Source: Clostridiaceae bacterium
Lineage (GTDB): Bacteria > Bacillota > Clostridia > Clostridiales > Clostridiaceae
Direction of reading: 5' to 3'
Assembly: GCA_003510765.1 (NCBI GenBank)
Contig: DOKV01000200.1
Span: 1-6,349 of the forward strand
DNA: 6,349 nt
Below are positions 1-6,307 of the stretch, piece after piece. Position 1 is the stretch's first letter. The number at the start of each line of letters is the position of its first letter. Under the pieces are notes generated by a model. That model was not told where the DNA came from. It saw nothing but the letters and a program-made list of their open reading frames with translations, and ran no database searches. Both the position numbers and the translations under genes were made by a program.

Positions 1-1301
1 GAGGTAGAGGTGGCGGAGGATATCCTACGGGGCACAAATGGCAAGCAACCTACGAGAAAAAAGATGTGATGAAGTATATGATTTGCAATGCCGATGAAGG
101 AGACCCCGGGGCCTACATGGACCGCTCTTTATTAGAGGGGGACCCACACAGCGTTTTGGAAGGAATGCTCCTTGGCGGCTATGCCACTGGCGCCTCCCAA
201 GGCATCATTTACATTCGTGCAGAATATCCCTTGGCCATAGAAAAATTAACCCACGCCATCGCGCAAGCCAAGGAGTACGGCTTATTGGGTGAGCAAATTT
301 TGGGCAGTAATTTCTCCTTCTCCATAGAAATCCGATTGGGCGCAGGGGCTTTTGTCTGTGGTGAAGAAACTGCACTGATTCATTCTGTGGAAGGCAAGCG
401 AGGGGAACCCACTAAAAAGCCCCCCTACCCGTCTGAAGAAGGGTATTTGAAAAAACCAACCACCGTGAACAATGTTGAAACCTTAGCCAATGTTCCTGCA
501 ATCATCCGACAAGGCGCCCAGTGGTTCTCTTCCATTGGCACGAGTCAAAGCAAAGGCACCAAAGTCTTTGCTTTGGTTGGAAAAATCAAACACGTGGGCC
601 TCGTGGAAGTACCCATGGGTACCACCTTACGGGAGATGATCTATGACATCGGCGGCGGGATCCATGAAGATAAAGCCTTTAAAGCCGTGCAAACGGGAGG
701 CCCTTCAGGCGGCGTCCTCTCAAAAGAGCACTTAGATACACCCATAGAATATGAATCATTAAAAGACCTAGGCACCATGATGGGCTCTGGTGGGATGATT
801 GTCATGGATGAAGACAATTGTATGGTGGACATTGCAAAATTCTATCTTCAGTTCACCATGGATGAATCCTGCGGGAAATGCACCCCATGCAGAATCGGCA
901 CCAAAAGATTGTACGAACTCTTAGATCGCATCACCAAAGGAACAGGTAATCCACATACACTGGAACAGTTAGCATTTTTAGGCACCAACATCAAAAATTC
1001 AGCGCTATGCGGCCTTGGTCAAACAGCCCCAAACCCTGTCCTTAGTACCATGCACTATTTTAAGGAAGAGTATCGCATGCATGTAGAGGAGAAAAAATGC
1101 CCCACGGGTGTTTGCAAAGAACTCTTCAAATACAGCGTCCTTCCAGATGCTTGTGTGGGATGCACCGCTTGTAGAAGAGTTTGCCCTGTGGGATGTATCT
1201 CTGGTCACCCAAAAATGGTCCATTTTATCGATTTGAATCTTTGTATCTCTTGTGGAGCATGCTATGACGTCTGTAAGTTCCACGCCATTAAAAAGGCATA
1301 G
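1..1301 (+). CDS. hydB: HydB/NuoF-like flavoprotein subunit of a bifurcating-type [FeFe] hydrogenase (5' partial)
   Basis: This is the FMN and iron-sulfur subunit that takes electrons from or gives them to NAD(P)H, working with HydA and a NuoE-like HydC in a soluble cytoplasmic complex. The reading frame is open from base 3, so the true start lies left of the window; the GTG/ATG at 66/69 is internal. About 432 residues are visible. In order they show the FMN-binding [10 protein letters not shown] at the very edge, [14 protein letters not shown], the nucleotide-binding region [12 protein letters not shown] near 112-123, a [4Fe-4S] site with SCGKCTPC near 289-296 and its fourth Cys near 336, a CPTGVC pair near 366-371, and a C-terminal 2[4Fe-4S] ferredoxin domain (Cys 384/387/390/394 and 414/417/420/424). 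That C-terminal domain separates HydB/HndC/HymB from plain complex I NuoF. The usual N-terminal thioredoxin-like [2Fe-2S] domain would be off-window. The stop is nine bases before hydA. NAD versus NADP preference cannot be read. hndC or hymB would be equally valid names. Confidence 0.94.
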   Translation, partial: GRGGGGYPTGHKWQATYEKKDVMKYMICNADEGDPGAYMDRSLLEGDPHSVLEGMLLGGYATGASQGIIYIRAEYPLAIEKLTHAIAQAKEYGLLGEQILGSNFSFSIEIRLGAGAFVCGEETALIHSVEGKRGEPTKKPPYPSEEGYLKKPTTVNNVETLANVPAIIRQGAQWFSSIGTSQSKGTKVFALVGKIKHVGLVEVPMGTTLREMIYDIGGGIHEDKAFKAVQTGGPSGGVLSKEHLDTPIEYESLKDLGTMMGSGGMIVMDEDNCMVDIAKFYLQFTMDESCGKCTPCRIGTKRLYELLDRITKGTGNPHTLEQLAFLGTNIKNSALCGLGQTAPNPVLSTMHYFKEEYRMHVEEKKCPTGVCKELFKYSVLPDACVGCTACRRVCPVGCISGHPKMVHFIDLNLCISCGACYDVCKFHAIKKA

Positions 1302-1306
1302 GTGAT
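1300..1306 (+). promoter_or_regulatory. Ribosome binding site deciding the hydA start
   Basis: AGGTGAT matches the 3' half of the full Shine-Dalgarno complement (AGGAGGTGATC) and lies four bases before ATG 1311, a good distance for this part of the motif. It overlaps the hydB stop codon (TAG at 1299-1301) and would cover the alternative ATG at 1305, so 1311 is preferred. The arrangement suggests that ribosomes ending hydB restart on hydA. Confidence 0.6.
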
Positions 1307-1310
1307 GAAT

Positions 1311-3065
1311 ATGAATGACAACCCTCAGCTGATCCAAGTTCGCATCAACGGAAACGACTTATGGGTGGAAAGAGGCCTCACCATACATGAAGCCGCAAAA
1401 CTGGTCAATGCAGATATTCCTACGCTCTGCCATCTTGATTTAGAGGGCTTTGGTATGGTGAATCAGACGGCATCCTGTCGGGTATGCATGGTCGAAGTAG
1501 TGGGCCGTGCCTCGTTAGCCCCTTCTTGCTCTGAGACCATCACCGATGGTATGGAAATCATCACGGATTCCCTAAAAGCAGTGTCCGCAAGACGGTTGAA
1601 CTTAGAGCTCCTCTTGTCCAATCACCCTATGGAATGCCTCACATGTCGAAAAAACCTACAATGTGACTTGCAGGCATTAGCCAAAAAACTAGGCATCTAT
1701 GACATTCCTTTTATCGGGGAGAAAACCCATCGCCCCATCGATAAGAGTTCCTTTGCGTTGGTAAAAAATCCGGACAAATGCATCATGTGTAGACGCTGTG
1801 AAACCATGTGCAACGAAGTCCAAACCTGCGGCATTCTCTCCGCAAATTCCCGCGGATTCGATGCCTTCGTTGGTCCCGCCTTTAACCTAGACATGATTGA
1901 TACTTCCTGCACCTTTTGTGGTCAATGTGTCGCCGTATGCCCCACAGGCGCACTTTCTGAAGTTAATAATATGCATAAGGTTTGGAGAGAGCTGCTCAAA
2001 AAGGAAAAGCATGTGGTGGTTCAGGTGGCTCCAGCAGTCCGCGTTGCCATTGGAGAAATGTTTGATCTTCCTCCTGGTGAAATCAGCACAGGGCAACTTG
2101 CCACAGCCTTCAGAAGAATGGGCTTTAATGGAGTCTTCGATACGGACTGGGCAGCAGACCTGACCATCATCGAGGAAGCCTCCGAGCTCCTCCATCGCTT
2201 AGAGCACGGAGGGCGTTTACCCATCTTAACCAGCTGTTGCCCTGCTTGGGTGCGTTTTTTCGAATACCAATTTCCGGAACTTTTGGAAATTCCATCCACC
2301 TGTAAATCTCCCCAGATCATGATGGGCACCATCATCAAAACCTATTATGCTGAAAAAATGAATCTTCTTCCTGAAGACATCGTTGTGGTCAGTGTCATGC
2401 CATGCATTGCAAAAAAGGCAGAAGTCCAAAGAGAAGAGCTGAAGCTTGGGGAGCTCAAAGATGTAGACTGGGTCATCACTACCCGTGAACTGGGGTATAT
2501 GCTGAAAGAAGCAGGTATTGATTTCGCCACTTTACCAGAAGGAGAGTTTGATCAAATCCTCGGAGAAAGCACTGGTGCTTCCGTGATTTTTGGTGCCACT
2601 GGAGGCGTCATAGAAGCTGCCCTAAGAACTGCGTATGAGTGGATCACCCATGAAGAATTACCCGATGTGAACTTCACACAGCTTCGTGGCTTACAAGGCA
2701 TTCGGGAAGCGAAAGTACGCATAAAAGATCAGGAACTCTCCATCGGCATTGCCCATGGTCTTGGCAATGCACGGAAAATGCTTGAGGGCATTCAGCGGGG
2801 CGAACTGGTCTATGATGCCATCGAAATCATGGCCTGTCCAGGTGGATGCATCGGCGGTGGTGGACAGCCTTACCATCACGGAGATATTTCCATCATCAAA
2901 AAGAGACAAGAAGCCATTTATAAGGAAGACGCTGGTAAAACCAAGCGGAAGTCCCATGAAAACGAAATGGTTTTAAAGCTATATAGAGAATATCTTGGAG
3001 AACCTTATGGGGAGAAAGCCAAAGAACTCCTCCATACCACCTATCAAAAAAGACCTATGATTTAA
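1311..3065 (+). CDS. hydA: [FeFe] hydrogenase catalytic subunit HydA (group A, HndD-like)
   Basis: This enzyme reversibly reduces protons to H2 at the H-cluster; it is cytoplasmic and pairs with HydB. From the ATG at 1311 it is 584 residues, close to HndD-type subunits. The order is an N-terminal [2Fe-2S] ferredoxin fold (Cys about 40, 56, 59, 73), the His-Cys3 [4Fe-4S] site (His105, Cys109, 112, 118), two [4Fe-4S] sites (CIMCRRCETMC at 157-167, CTFCGQCVAVCP at 200-211), then the catalytic domain. The three H-cluster signatures are intact: TSCCPAW near 307, MPCIAKKAE near 364, and MACPGGCIGGGGQP near 507. Positions equivalent to the proton path of Clostridium pasteurianum CpI are kept: Cys309, Glu289, Glu292 and Ser329. 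A small-subunit-like tail with KRKSHEN ends the protein. GTG 1302 and ATG 1305 are also in frame, but AGGTGAT at 1300-1306 sits four bases before ATG 1311, which favours that start. The extra C-terminal [2Fe-2S] domain of the Thermotoga enzyme is absent. Confidence 0.96.
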   Translation: MNDNPQLIQVRINGNDLWVERGLTIHEAAKLVNADIPTLCHLDLEGFGMVNQTASCRVCMVEVVGRASLAPSCSETITDGMEIITDSLKAVSARRLNLELLLSNHPMECLTCRKNLQCDLQALAKKLGIYDIPFIGEKTHRPIDKSSFALVKNPDKCIMCRRCETMCNEVQTCGILSANSRGFDAFVGPAFNLDMIDTSCTFCGQCVAVCPTGALSEVNNMHKVWRELLKKEKHVVVQVAPAVRVAIGEMFDLPPGEISTGQLATAFRRMGFNGVFDTDWAADLTIIEEASELLHRLEHGGRLPILTSCCPAWVRFFEYQFPELLEIPSTCKSPQIMMGTIIKTYYAEKMNLLPEDIVVVSVMPCIAKKAEVQREELKLGELKDVDWVITTRELGYMLKEAGIDFATLPEGEFDQILGESTGASVIFGATGGVIEAALRTAYEWITHEELPDVNFTQLRGLQGIREAKVRIKDQELSIGIAHGLGNARKMLEGIQRGELVYDAIEIMACPGGCIGGGGQPYHHGDISIIKKRQEAIYKEDAGKTKRKSHENEMVLKLYREYLGEPYGEKAKELLHTTYQKRPMI

Positions 3066-3098
3066 GGCCCACTTAAAAGACTTTGATAAGTTGTTGTG

Positions 3099-3143
3099 CT
3101 AAGGAATCTTAAGATCTTCTCTTTAAGGTTTTAGACCCCTTAG
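3099..3143 (+). repeat. Imperfect inverted repeat downstream of hydA
   Basis: CTAAGG (3099-3104) is the reverse complement of CCTTAG (3138-3143). Between them AATCTTAAG (3105-3113) can pair imperfectly with CTTTAAGGTT (3121-3130), with one G-U pair and one bulge, giving an extended A/T-rich hairpin. The 10-bp palindrome ATCTTAAGAT (3106-3115) lies inside. No T-run follows closely (only TTTT at 3150-3153), so this is not a clear terminator. It could be a weak 3' processing or stability hairpin for the hyd transcript, or part of an operator. Confidence 0.35.
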
Positions 3144-3154
3144 AAATGCTTTTA

Positions 3155-3168
3155 AATTGTGCACAATT
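3155..3168. promoter_or_regulatory. Perfect 14-bp palindrome, candidate operator of fprA
   Basis: AATTGTGCACAATT is an exact palindrome. Its centre lies about 58 bases upstream of the predicted fprA transcription start (about 3220) and 17 bases upstream of the -35 box. That position suits a dimeric activator better than a repressor. It does not match the Rex, PerR or Fur consensus that I know, so I do not name the regulator. Confidence 0.45.
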
Positions 3169-3184
3169 AATTTACCCGTACCTA

Positions 3185-3213
3185 TTGAGATAAGTCTCAC
3201 AATCAGGTATGAT
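3185..3213 (+). promoter_or_regulatory. Sigma-A type promoter of fprA
   Basis: TTGAGA (3185-3190) and TATGAT (3208-3213) are separated by exactly 17 bases; each differs from consensus at one or two positions. The predicted transcript start is about 3220, leaving a leader of about 65 bases. A short inverted repeat TGAGA-taag-TCTCA (3186-3199) overlaps the -35 box and could be a binding site, but five-base arms are weak evidence. Confidence 0.75.
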
Positions 3214-3220
3214 ATATAAG

Positions 3221-3250
3221 GTACCCTTTGAGAAAATGCAAAAGGGATAC
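3221..3250 (+). promoter_or_regulatory. Stem-loop at the 5' end of the fprA transcript
   Basis: GTACCCTTT (3221-3229) can pair with AAAGGG-a-TAC (3241-3250), giving a nine-pair stem with one bulged A (3247) and an 11-base loop. It starts within a base or two of the predicted transcript start. No T-run follows, so it is not a terminator. A structure at the extreme 5' end often slows mRNA decay; that role is inferred. Confidence 0.5.
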
Positions 3251-3268
3251 TAAATGAACACAGACAAC

Positions 3269-3274
3269 AGGAGG
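3269..3274 (+). promoter_or_regulatory. Ribosome binding site of fprA (UUG start)
   Basis: A full AGGAGG lies 10 bases before the TTG at 3285 and only three bases before an out-of-frame ATG at 3278. Three bases is too close for efficient initiation, whereas 10 is long but workable, so the site supports the UUG start. The ATG at 3278 opens a four-codon frame (M-K-F-V) that ends at 3292. Confidence 0.75.
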
Positions 3275-3284
3275 CGTATGAAAT

Positions 3285-4496
3285 TTGTATAACGTAAGAG
3301 AAGTTTCCCCCAATATCTACTGGGTTGGTGGCAACGATCGAAGATTAGAGCAATTTGAAAATCTATTTCCATTGACCAACGGTGTATCCTATAATTCCTA
3401 TCTTATTATGGATGAAAAAACCGCCCTCATTGACACCGTGGATGATGCTGTAACAGACCAATATTTAGAGAACATCACTCATCTGATGGATGGACGGGAA
3501 TTAGATTACCTCATCATCAATCATATGGAGCCAGATCACTGTGGAAACATCGAAAACATTGTGAAGATGTATCCCAACGTCAAGGTCATTGGCAACACAA
3601 AATCTTTCCAACTATTCCATCAGTTTTACAACATGGATATCACGAAGAACCAGATGCTTGTGAAAGAAGGCGATGAACTAAACCTTGGAACCCACAACTT
3701 GAAATTTATCTTTGCACCCATGGTGCACTGGCCAGAAGTCATGATGAATCTTGAAACCACCAAAGGAATCCTCTTCGCAGCAGATGCCTTCGGAACCTTT
3801 GGCGCACTCCCTGGAAACCTCTTTGATGACGAAGTGGATTATATGAACCTTTATGTTGATGAAGCTAGAAGATATTATGCAAACATCGTTGGCAAATTCG
3901 GTTTACAAGTACAAGCGGTCTTTAAGAAGATTGCCGGTGTAAAACTCAACATGATTTGCTCTTTACATGGCCCCATCTTCAGAAGAGACATCGATCTCAT
4001 CTTAGGCCTCTATGACAAATGGTCTAAAAACGAACCTGAAAAGGATGGTGTGGTGATATTTTACGGATCCATGTATGGAAACACCGCCAATACCGCCGAT
4101 GCTTTGGCCAATAAATTGGCCCAAAGAGGCGTCTTGGATATTCGTGTTTATGACGTATCCAAAACACACCCTTCTTACATCATTGCAGATATTTTCAAGT
4201 ACAGCCACTTGGTAGCTGCAGCACCCACCTATAACATGGGTCTTTATTATCCCATGGACAATCTTCTCCATGAAATGAGCTCGCTCTTCATAAGAGACCG
4301 TAAGGTTGCACTGATCGGCAATCACAGCTGGGCCAGTGCCGCTATAAAAATCATGAAAGAACGTTTCTCCACCATGCGTAACATGGACATCATTGGCGAG
4401 CCCCTAGACATTAAGTCTAGACTGAAAGATGGCGAAGAGCAAAAACTGGATGAACTGGCAGATGTCATTGCAGCCTCTGTCCTTCAACAATCATAA
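3285..4496 (+). CDS. fprA: Class A flavodiiron protein (oxygen and/or nitric oxide reductase)
   Basis: This is a soluble enzyme that reduces O2 to water and/or NO to N2O at a non-heme diiron site next to FMN, normally fed by rubredoxin. It is 403 residues, the usual size for the two-domain core form. The N-terminal metallo-beta-lactamase-like domain (about 1-250) has all diiron ligands: His80, Glu82, Asp84 and His85 in NHMEPDH, His148 in MVHWPE, Asp167 in ADAFG and His228 in SLHGP. The C-terminal flavodoxin domain (about 255-400) has the FMN phosphate loop YGSMYGNTANTA at 260-271 and the APTYNMG loop near 313. The start is TTG: an in-frame TGA sits two codons upstream, and the N-terminus MYNVREVSPNIYWVGG fits clostridial relatives. 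No rubredoxin, reductase or extra C-terminal domain is encoded nearby. It has its own promoter and ends at a strong terminator. O2 versus NO preference cannot be judged from sequence. Confidence 0.94.
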   Translation: MYNVREVSPNIYWVGGNDRRLEQFENLFPLTNGVSYNSYLIMDEKTALIDTVDDAVTDQYLENITHLMDGRELDYLIINHMEPDHCGNIENIVKMYPNVKVIGNTKSFQLFHQFYNMDITKNQMLVKEGDELNLGTHNLKFIFAPMVHWPEVMMNLETTKGILFAADAFGTFGALPGNLFDDEVDYMNLYVDEARRYYANIVGKFGLQVQAVFKKIAGVKLNMICSLHGPIFRRDIDLILGLYDKWSKNEPEKDGVVIFYGSMYGNTANTADALANKLAQRGVLDIRVYDVSKTHPSYIIADIFKYSHLVAAAPTYNMGLYYPMDNLLHEMSSLFIRDRKVALIGNHSWASAAIKIMKERFSTMRNMDIIGEPLDIKSRLKDGEEQKLDELADVIAASVLQQS

Positions 4497-4549
4497 AAGC
4501 CATGAAAAAAGGATGATCTTCACATTAGATCGTCCTTTTTTCATGGCTT
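4497..4549. terminator. Bidirectional intrinsic terminator between fprA and pilT
   Basis: Two 22-base arms (4497-4518 and 4528-4549) are reverse complements except at one position, around a nine-base loop. Each strand reads a GGATGATC- or GGACGATC-type stem followed by six T, so both convergent transcripts can end here. The single mismatch is a G-U pair in the plus-strand RNA but an A-C mismatch in the minus-strand RNA, so the plus-strand (fprA) hairpin should be slightly more stable. The left arm begins directly after the fprA stop codon, and the right arm ends eight bases from the pilT stop codon. Confidence 0.92.
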
Positions 4550-4557
4550 AAAAGAGT

Positions 4558-5511
4558 TCAATCAAAAGCTTTCATCCCTTGGCGCTCTCCCAGGAGAATC
4601 AAATTTCCCATATGGTGAAACCGTCCTTCTCGGATGGTGTTTTCCACAGAAGATGTATTGATTAAGAGCTCATAATTGAGTTTTGTATCCCCTGGTTCAT
4701 GGAGCAGCTGCTGAGACAAAATAAAATTGAGATTTGTGGATAACTGATATCGTACAAACTCTTTCTCTTGCTCCATAAACATGGAGAGCATTCTTGTGAG
4801 TGTTCTTTGGGCCCCAAAGGAATGCATGGTGCCTAAAATGCCATGGCCAGCCTCACTGGCCGTGATCGCCGCTTTCAGCGCACCTAAAGTTCGAATCTCA
4901 CCAATGACAATGAAATCAGGACTTTGCCTTAGAGCATCATGAATACCCATCTCAAACCCATTAAAGTCTGTACCCATCTCTCGCTGCGTTATGCGCCCTT
5001 GACCTTCGGGGTAGGTAAACTCCACGGGGTCTTCTAAGGTGATGATATGGAGCCTTTCTCTTTCCATAAGTTCCTTGGTTAAAGCTGCTAGAGTGGTGGA
5101 TTTACCTGCACCGGTTTTTCCTACGATGAGGCTAAGGCCTTTCTTCTCAAGAATTCTTTGAGGCAAATGGTCTGGCAACCCAAGCCTATGTAAGGAAGGA
5201 ATCTCTTCCTTAATGACCCGAACCACTGCACAATATCGACCCATGGACGTGAAGAAGTTTGCACGATATCTACCCTTTTCCTCAAAAGCCACATCCATCA
5301 CCTGGGGTGGTCCCCCAATATATTCTTGAACAAATCCTGGAGGCCTTAAATAGGTCATGAACCTGACCATTTCTTCTTTGGTCATGCCATGGCTTACTTC
5401 CTTGAGCTTCCCATGAATGCGATAGACCACTTGCCGATTTTCTTGGAGAAGAACATCTGAAGCTTCCTGGCTTCGAGCTTCTCCTAGAATATATTGAAGG
5501 CGTCGATCCAT
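4558..5511 (-). CDS. pilT: PilT-like secretion/pilus ATPase (short, divergent)
   Basis: This belongs to the PilT/GspE ATPase family; PilT itself is the hexameric cytoplasmic motor that retracts type IV pili. It is 317 residues, shorter than the usual 340-370. The N-terminal PAS-like domain carries ASDVLL near 17-22 and RIHGKL near 31-36. The motor domain has Walker A GKTGAGKST (131-139), the Asp box ITLEDPVEF (157-165), Walker B with SPDFIVIGEIR (197-207, Glu205) and the His box with His223 and His230. The PilT-type AIRNLIRE motif is only partly kept, as SVENTIRE near 288-295. Two oddities stand out: GEIRT where relatives have GE[IM]RD, and an end right after GMKAFD, without the helical tail that usually follows. 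Its ATG lies inside the end of aroE (28-base overlap) with no strong ribosome binding site, pointing to translational coupling. No other pilus gene is visible. Retraction ATPase is likely, but a relative with another role cannot be ruled out. Confidence 0.85.
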   Translation of the reverse strand: MDRRLQYILGEARSQEASDVLLQENRQVVYRIHGKLKEVSHGMTKEEMVRFMTYLRPPGFVQEYIGGPPQVMDVAFEEKGRYRANFFTSMGRYCAVVRVIKEEIPSLHRLGLPDHLPQRILEKKGLSLIVGKTGAGKSTTLAALTKELMERERLHIITLEDPVEFTYPEGQGRITQREMGTDFNGFEMGIHDALRQSPDFIVIGEIRTLGALKAAITASEAGHGILGTMHSFGAQRTLTRMLSMFMEQEKEFVRYQLSTNLNFILSQQLLHEPGDTKLNYELLINTSSVENTIREGRFHHMGNLILLGERQGMKAFD

Positions 5512-6245
5512 AACTCTTGACTCTTTCTTGCTTGATTATAGAGCATGCTCTCCCCATTAATAACCTGAAGACCAGCTTCTGTACCAAATCGTAGGAAAGA
5601 AGAATGCATGGGTTCGTAATTTAAATCATATAAGATGGTATCTTGATGATATTGGGTGATCTCGATGGGCATTTCATCTTGTTGGATGTTCCCCAGTTTT
5701 GTGGCATTGATCACCAGGGCAAAGGGACGAAGATCTTTCACACTTGCCAAAGGCCGAATGGACAAGGCTTTGGGAAACTCCTTTCTTCTAGTTTCTGAGC
5801 GAAAAGCCATATGGATTCTTACACCCTGCTTTACCAACGCTGTATATACAGCTTTAGCAGCACCACCACTACCAAGGATCAGCACTTCTTTTCCACGAAG
5901 ATCTACACGATGATCCTGGAGGGATTGGGCGAATCCATACACATCCGTATTGTATCCGATGCGCCATCCATTTTTGACCACCACTGTATTCACCGCCCCA
6001 CATTCCAGCGCTGTGTGATCCAGTTCATGTATGTAACTGATGATTTCTTCTTTATACGGTTGGGTTACGTTAAAGCCAAGAATATTCTCCCTTGACAGTG
6101 TATCGATGAACTGCCGAATATCTTCCCTCGGCAGATCAAATAGTTCATAGGAAATCTCCAGCCGTTTCTTCTCGTAGAGACGTTCATGGATTTCTGGAGA
6201 CTTTGAATAAGAAATTCTTCTTCCAAGTAGTCCTGTTCTTCTCAA
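5484..6245 (-). CDS. aroE: Shikimate dehydrogenase (NADP-dependent type)
   Basis: It reduces 3-dehydroshikimate to shikimate, the fourth step of the chorismate pathway, in the cytoplasm. The protein is 253 residues, slightly short for the family (about 270). Substrate-site residues fall at the same positions as in E. coli AroE within one or a few residues: Ser14 and Ser16 in SKSP, NVT at 59-61, catalytic Lys65, Asn86 in GAVNT, Asp101 in NTD, and Gln238 in MLYNQA. The dinucleotide loop is GSGGAAK (125-131) and the later signature is NATKLG (180-185). The NADP-selecting NRT motif reads FRS (148-150): Arg149 is kept, the Asn is lost. The start is TTG with AAAGGAG (6254-6260) at good distance; an in-frame TAA lies two codons upstream, so no longer form exists. 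It overlaps pilT by 28 bases and is first in the apparent operon. No other aromatic amino acid gene is in the window. Confidence 0.93.
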   Translation of the reverse strand: MRRTGLLGRRISYSKSPEIHERLYEKKRLEISYELFDLPREDIRQFIDTLSRENILGFNVTQPYKEEIISYIHELDHTALECGAVNTVVVKNGWRIGYNTDVYGFAQSLQDHRVDLRGKEVLILGSGGAAKAVYTALVKQGVRIHMAFRSETRRKEFPKALSIRPLASVKDLRPFALVINATKLGNIQQDEMPIEITQYHQDTILYDLNYEPMHSSFLRFGTEAGLQVINGESMLYNQARKSQELWIDAFNIF

Positions 6246-6253
6246 AGTTTATG

Positions 6254-6260
6254 CTCCTTT
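6254..6260 (-). promoter_or_regulatory. Ribosome binding site of aroE (UUG start)
   Basis: On the minus strand AAAGGAG ends eight bases before the TTG start codon (6245-6243). The same bases sit inside a tiny in-frame frame, ATG AAA GGA GCA TAA (6263-6249), whose own ATG has no ribosome binding site, so TTG is the probable start. Confidence 0.75.
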
Positions 6261-6277
6261 CATGGGTTCTTTCTATC

Positions 6278-6307
6278 ATTATATCCTCTACACCTAAAAA
6301 TAAACAA
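6278..6307 (-). promoter_or_regulatory. Probable promoter of the aroE-pilT operon
   Basis: On the minus strand a perfect TATAAT (6283-6278) lies 18 bases downstream of TTGTTT (6307-6302), a weak -35 box matching only the TTG. The predicted start is about 6271, giving a leader of about 26 bases. The -35 box is part of the T-rich tail of the terminator just upstream. Confidence 0.6.

Larger units (their letters stand above)
3066..3284. other. Intergenic control region between hydA and fprA
   Basis: These 219 bases hold no convincing protein gene. From left to right they contain a short palindrome and imperfect inverted repeat (3099-3143), a perfect 14-bp palindrome (3155-3168), a sigma-A promoter (3185-3213), a stem-loop at the predicted transcript start (3221-3250) and an AGGAGG site (3269-3274). 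No standard intrinsic terminator with a T-run was found directly after hydA, so some read-through from the hydrogenase operon into fprA is possible. Confidence 0.7.

Noticed and set aside
1..1301. NuoF of respiratory complex I
   Set aside because: The C-terminal 2[4Fe-4S] ferredoxin domain and the adjacent [FeFe] hydrogenase gene identify a HydB/HndC-type subunit instead.
1005..1337. 110-codon minus-strand open frame opposite hydB and the hydA start
   Set aside because: It lies wholly antisense to two well-supported genes, has no recognisable domain, and the plus-strand frame carries conserved cysteine motifs across the same bases.
1897..2163. 88-codon plus-strand frame within hydA
   Set aside because: It is out of frame with hydA over a region coding for its ferredoxin cluster and the start of the catalytic domain; no signs of its own gene.
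3147..3194. 15-codon ATG frame in the hydA-fprA gap
   Set aside because: No ribosome binding site, and it runs across the palindrome and the -35 box upstream of the predicted transcript start.
3155..3213. Rex or PerR operator for fprA
   Set aside because: The palindrome and the promoter region do not match TTGTTAA-N4-TTAACAA or TTATAAT-N-ATTATAA closely enough to name either regulator.
5811..6095. 94-codon plus-strand open frame inside aroE
   Set aside because: It is antisense to conserved AroE motifs (NTD, GSGGAAK) and shows no family resemblance; the same holds for the smaller frame at 5656-5913.
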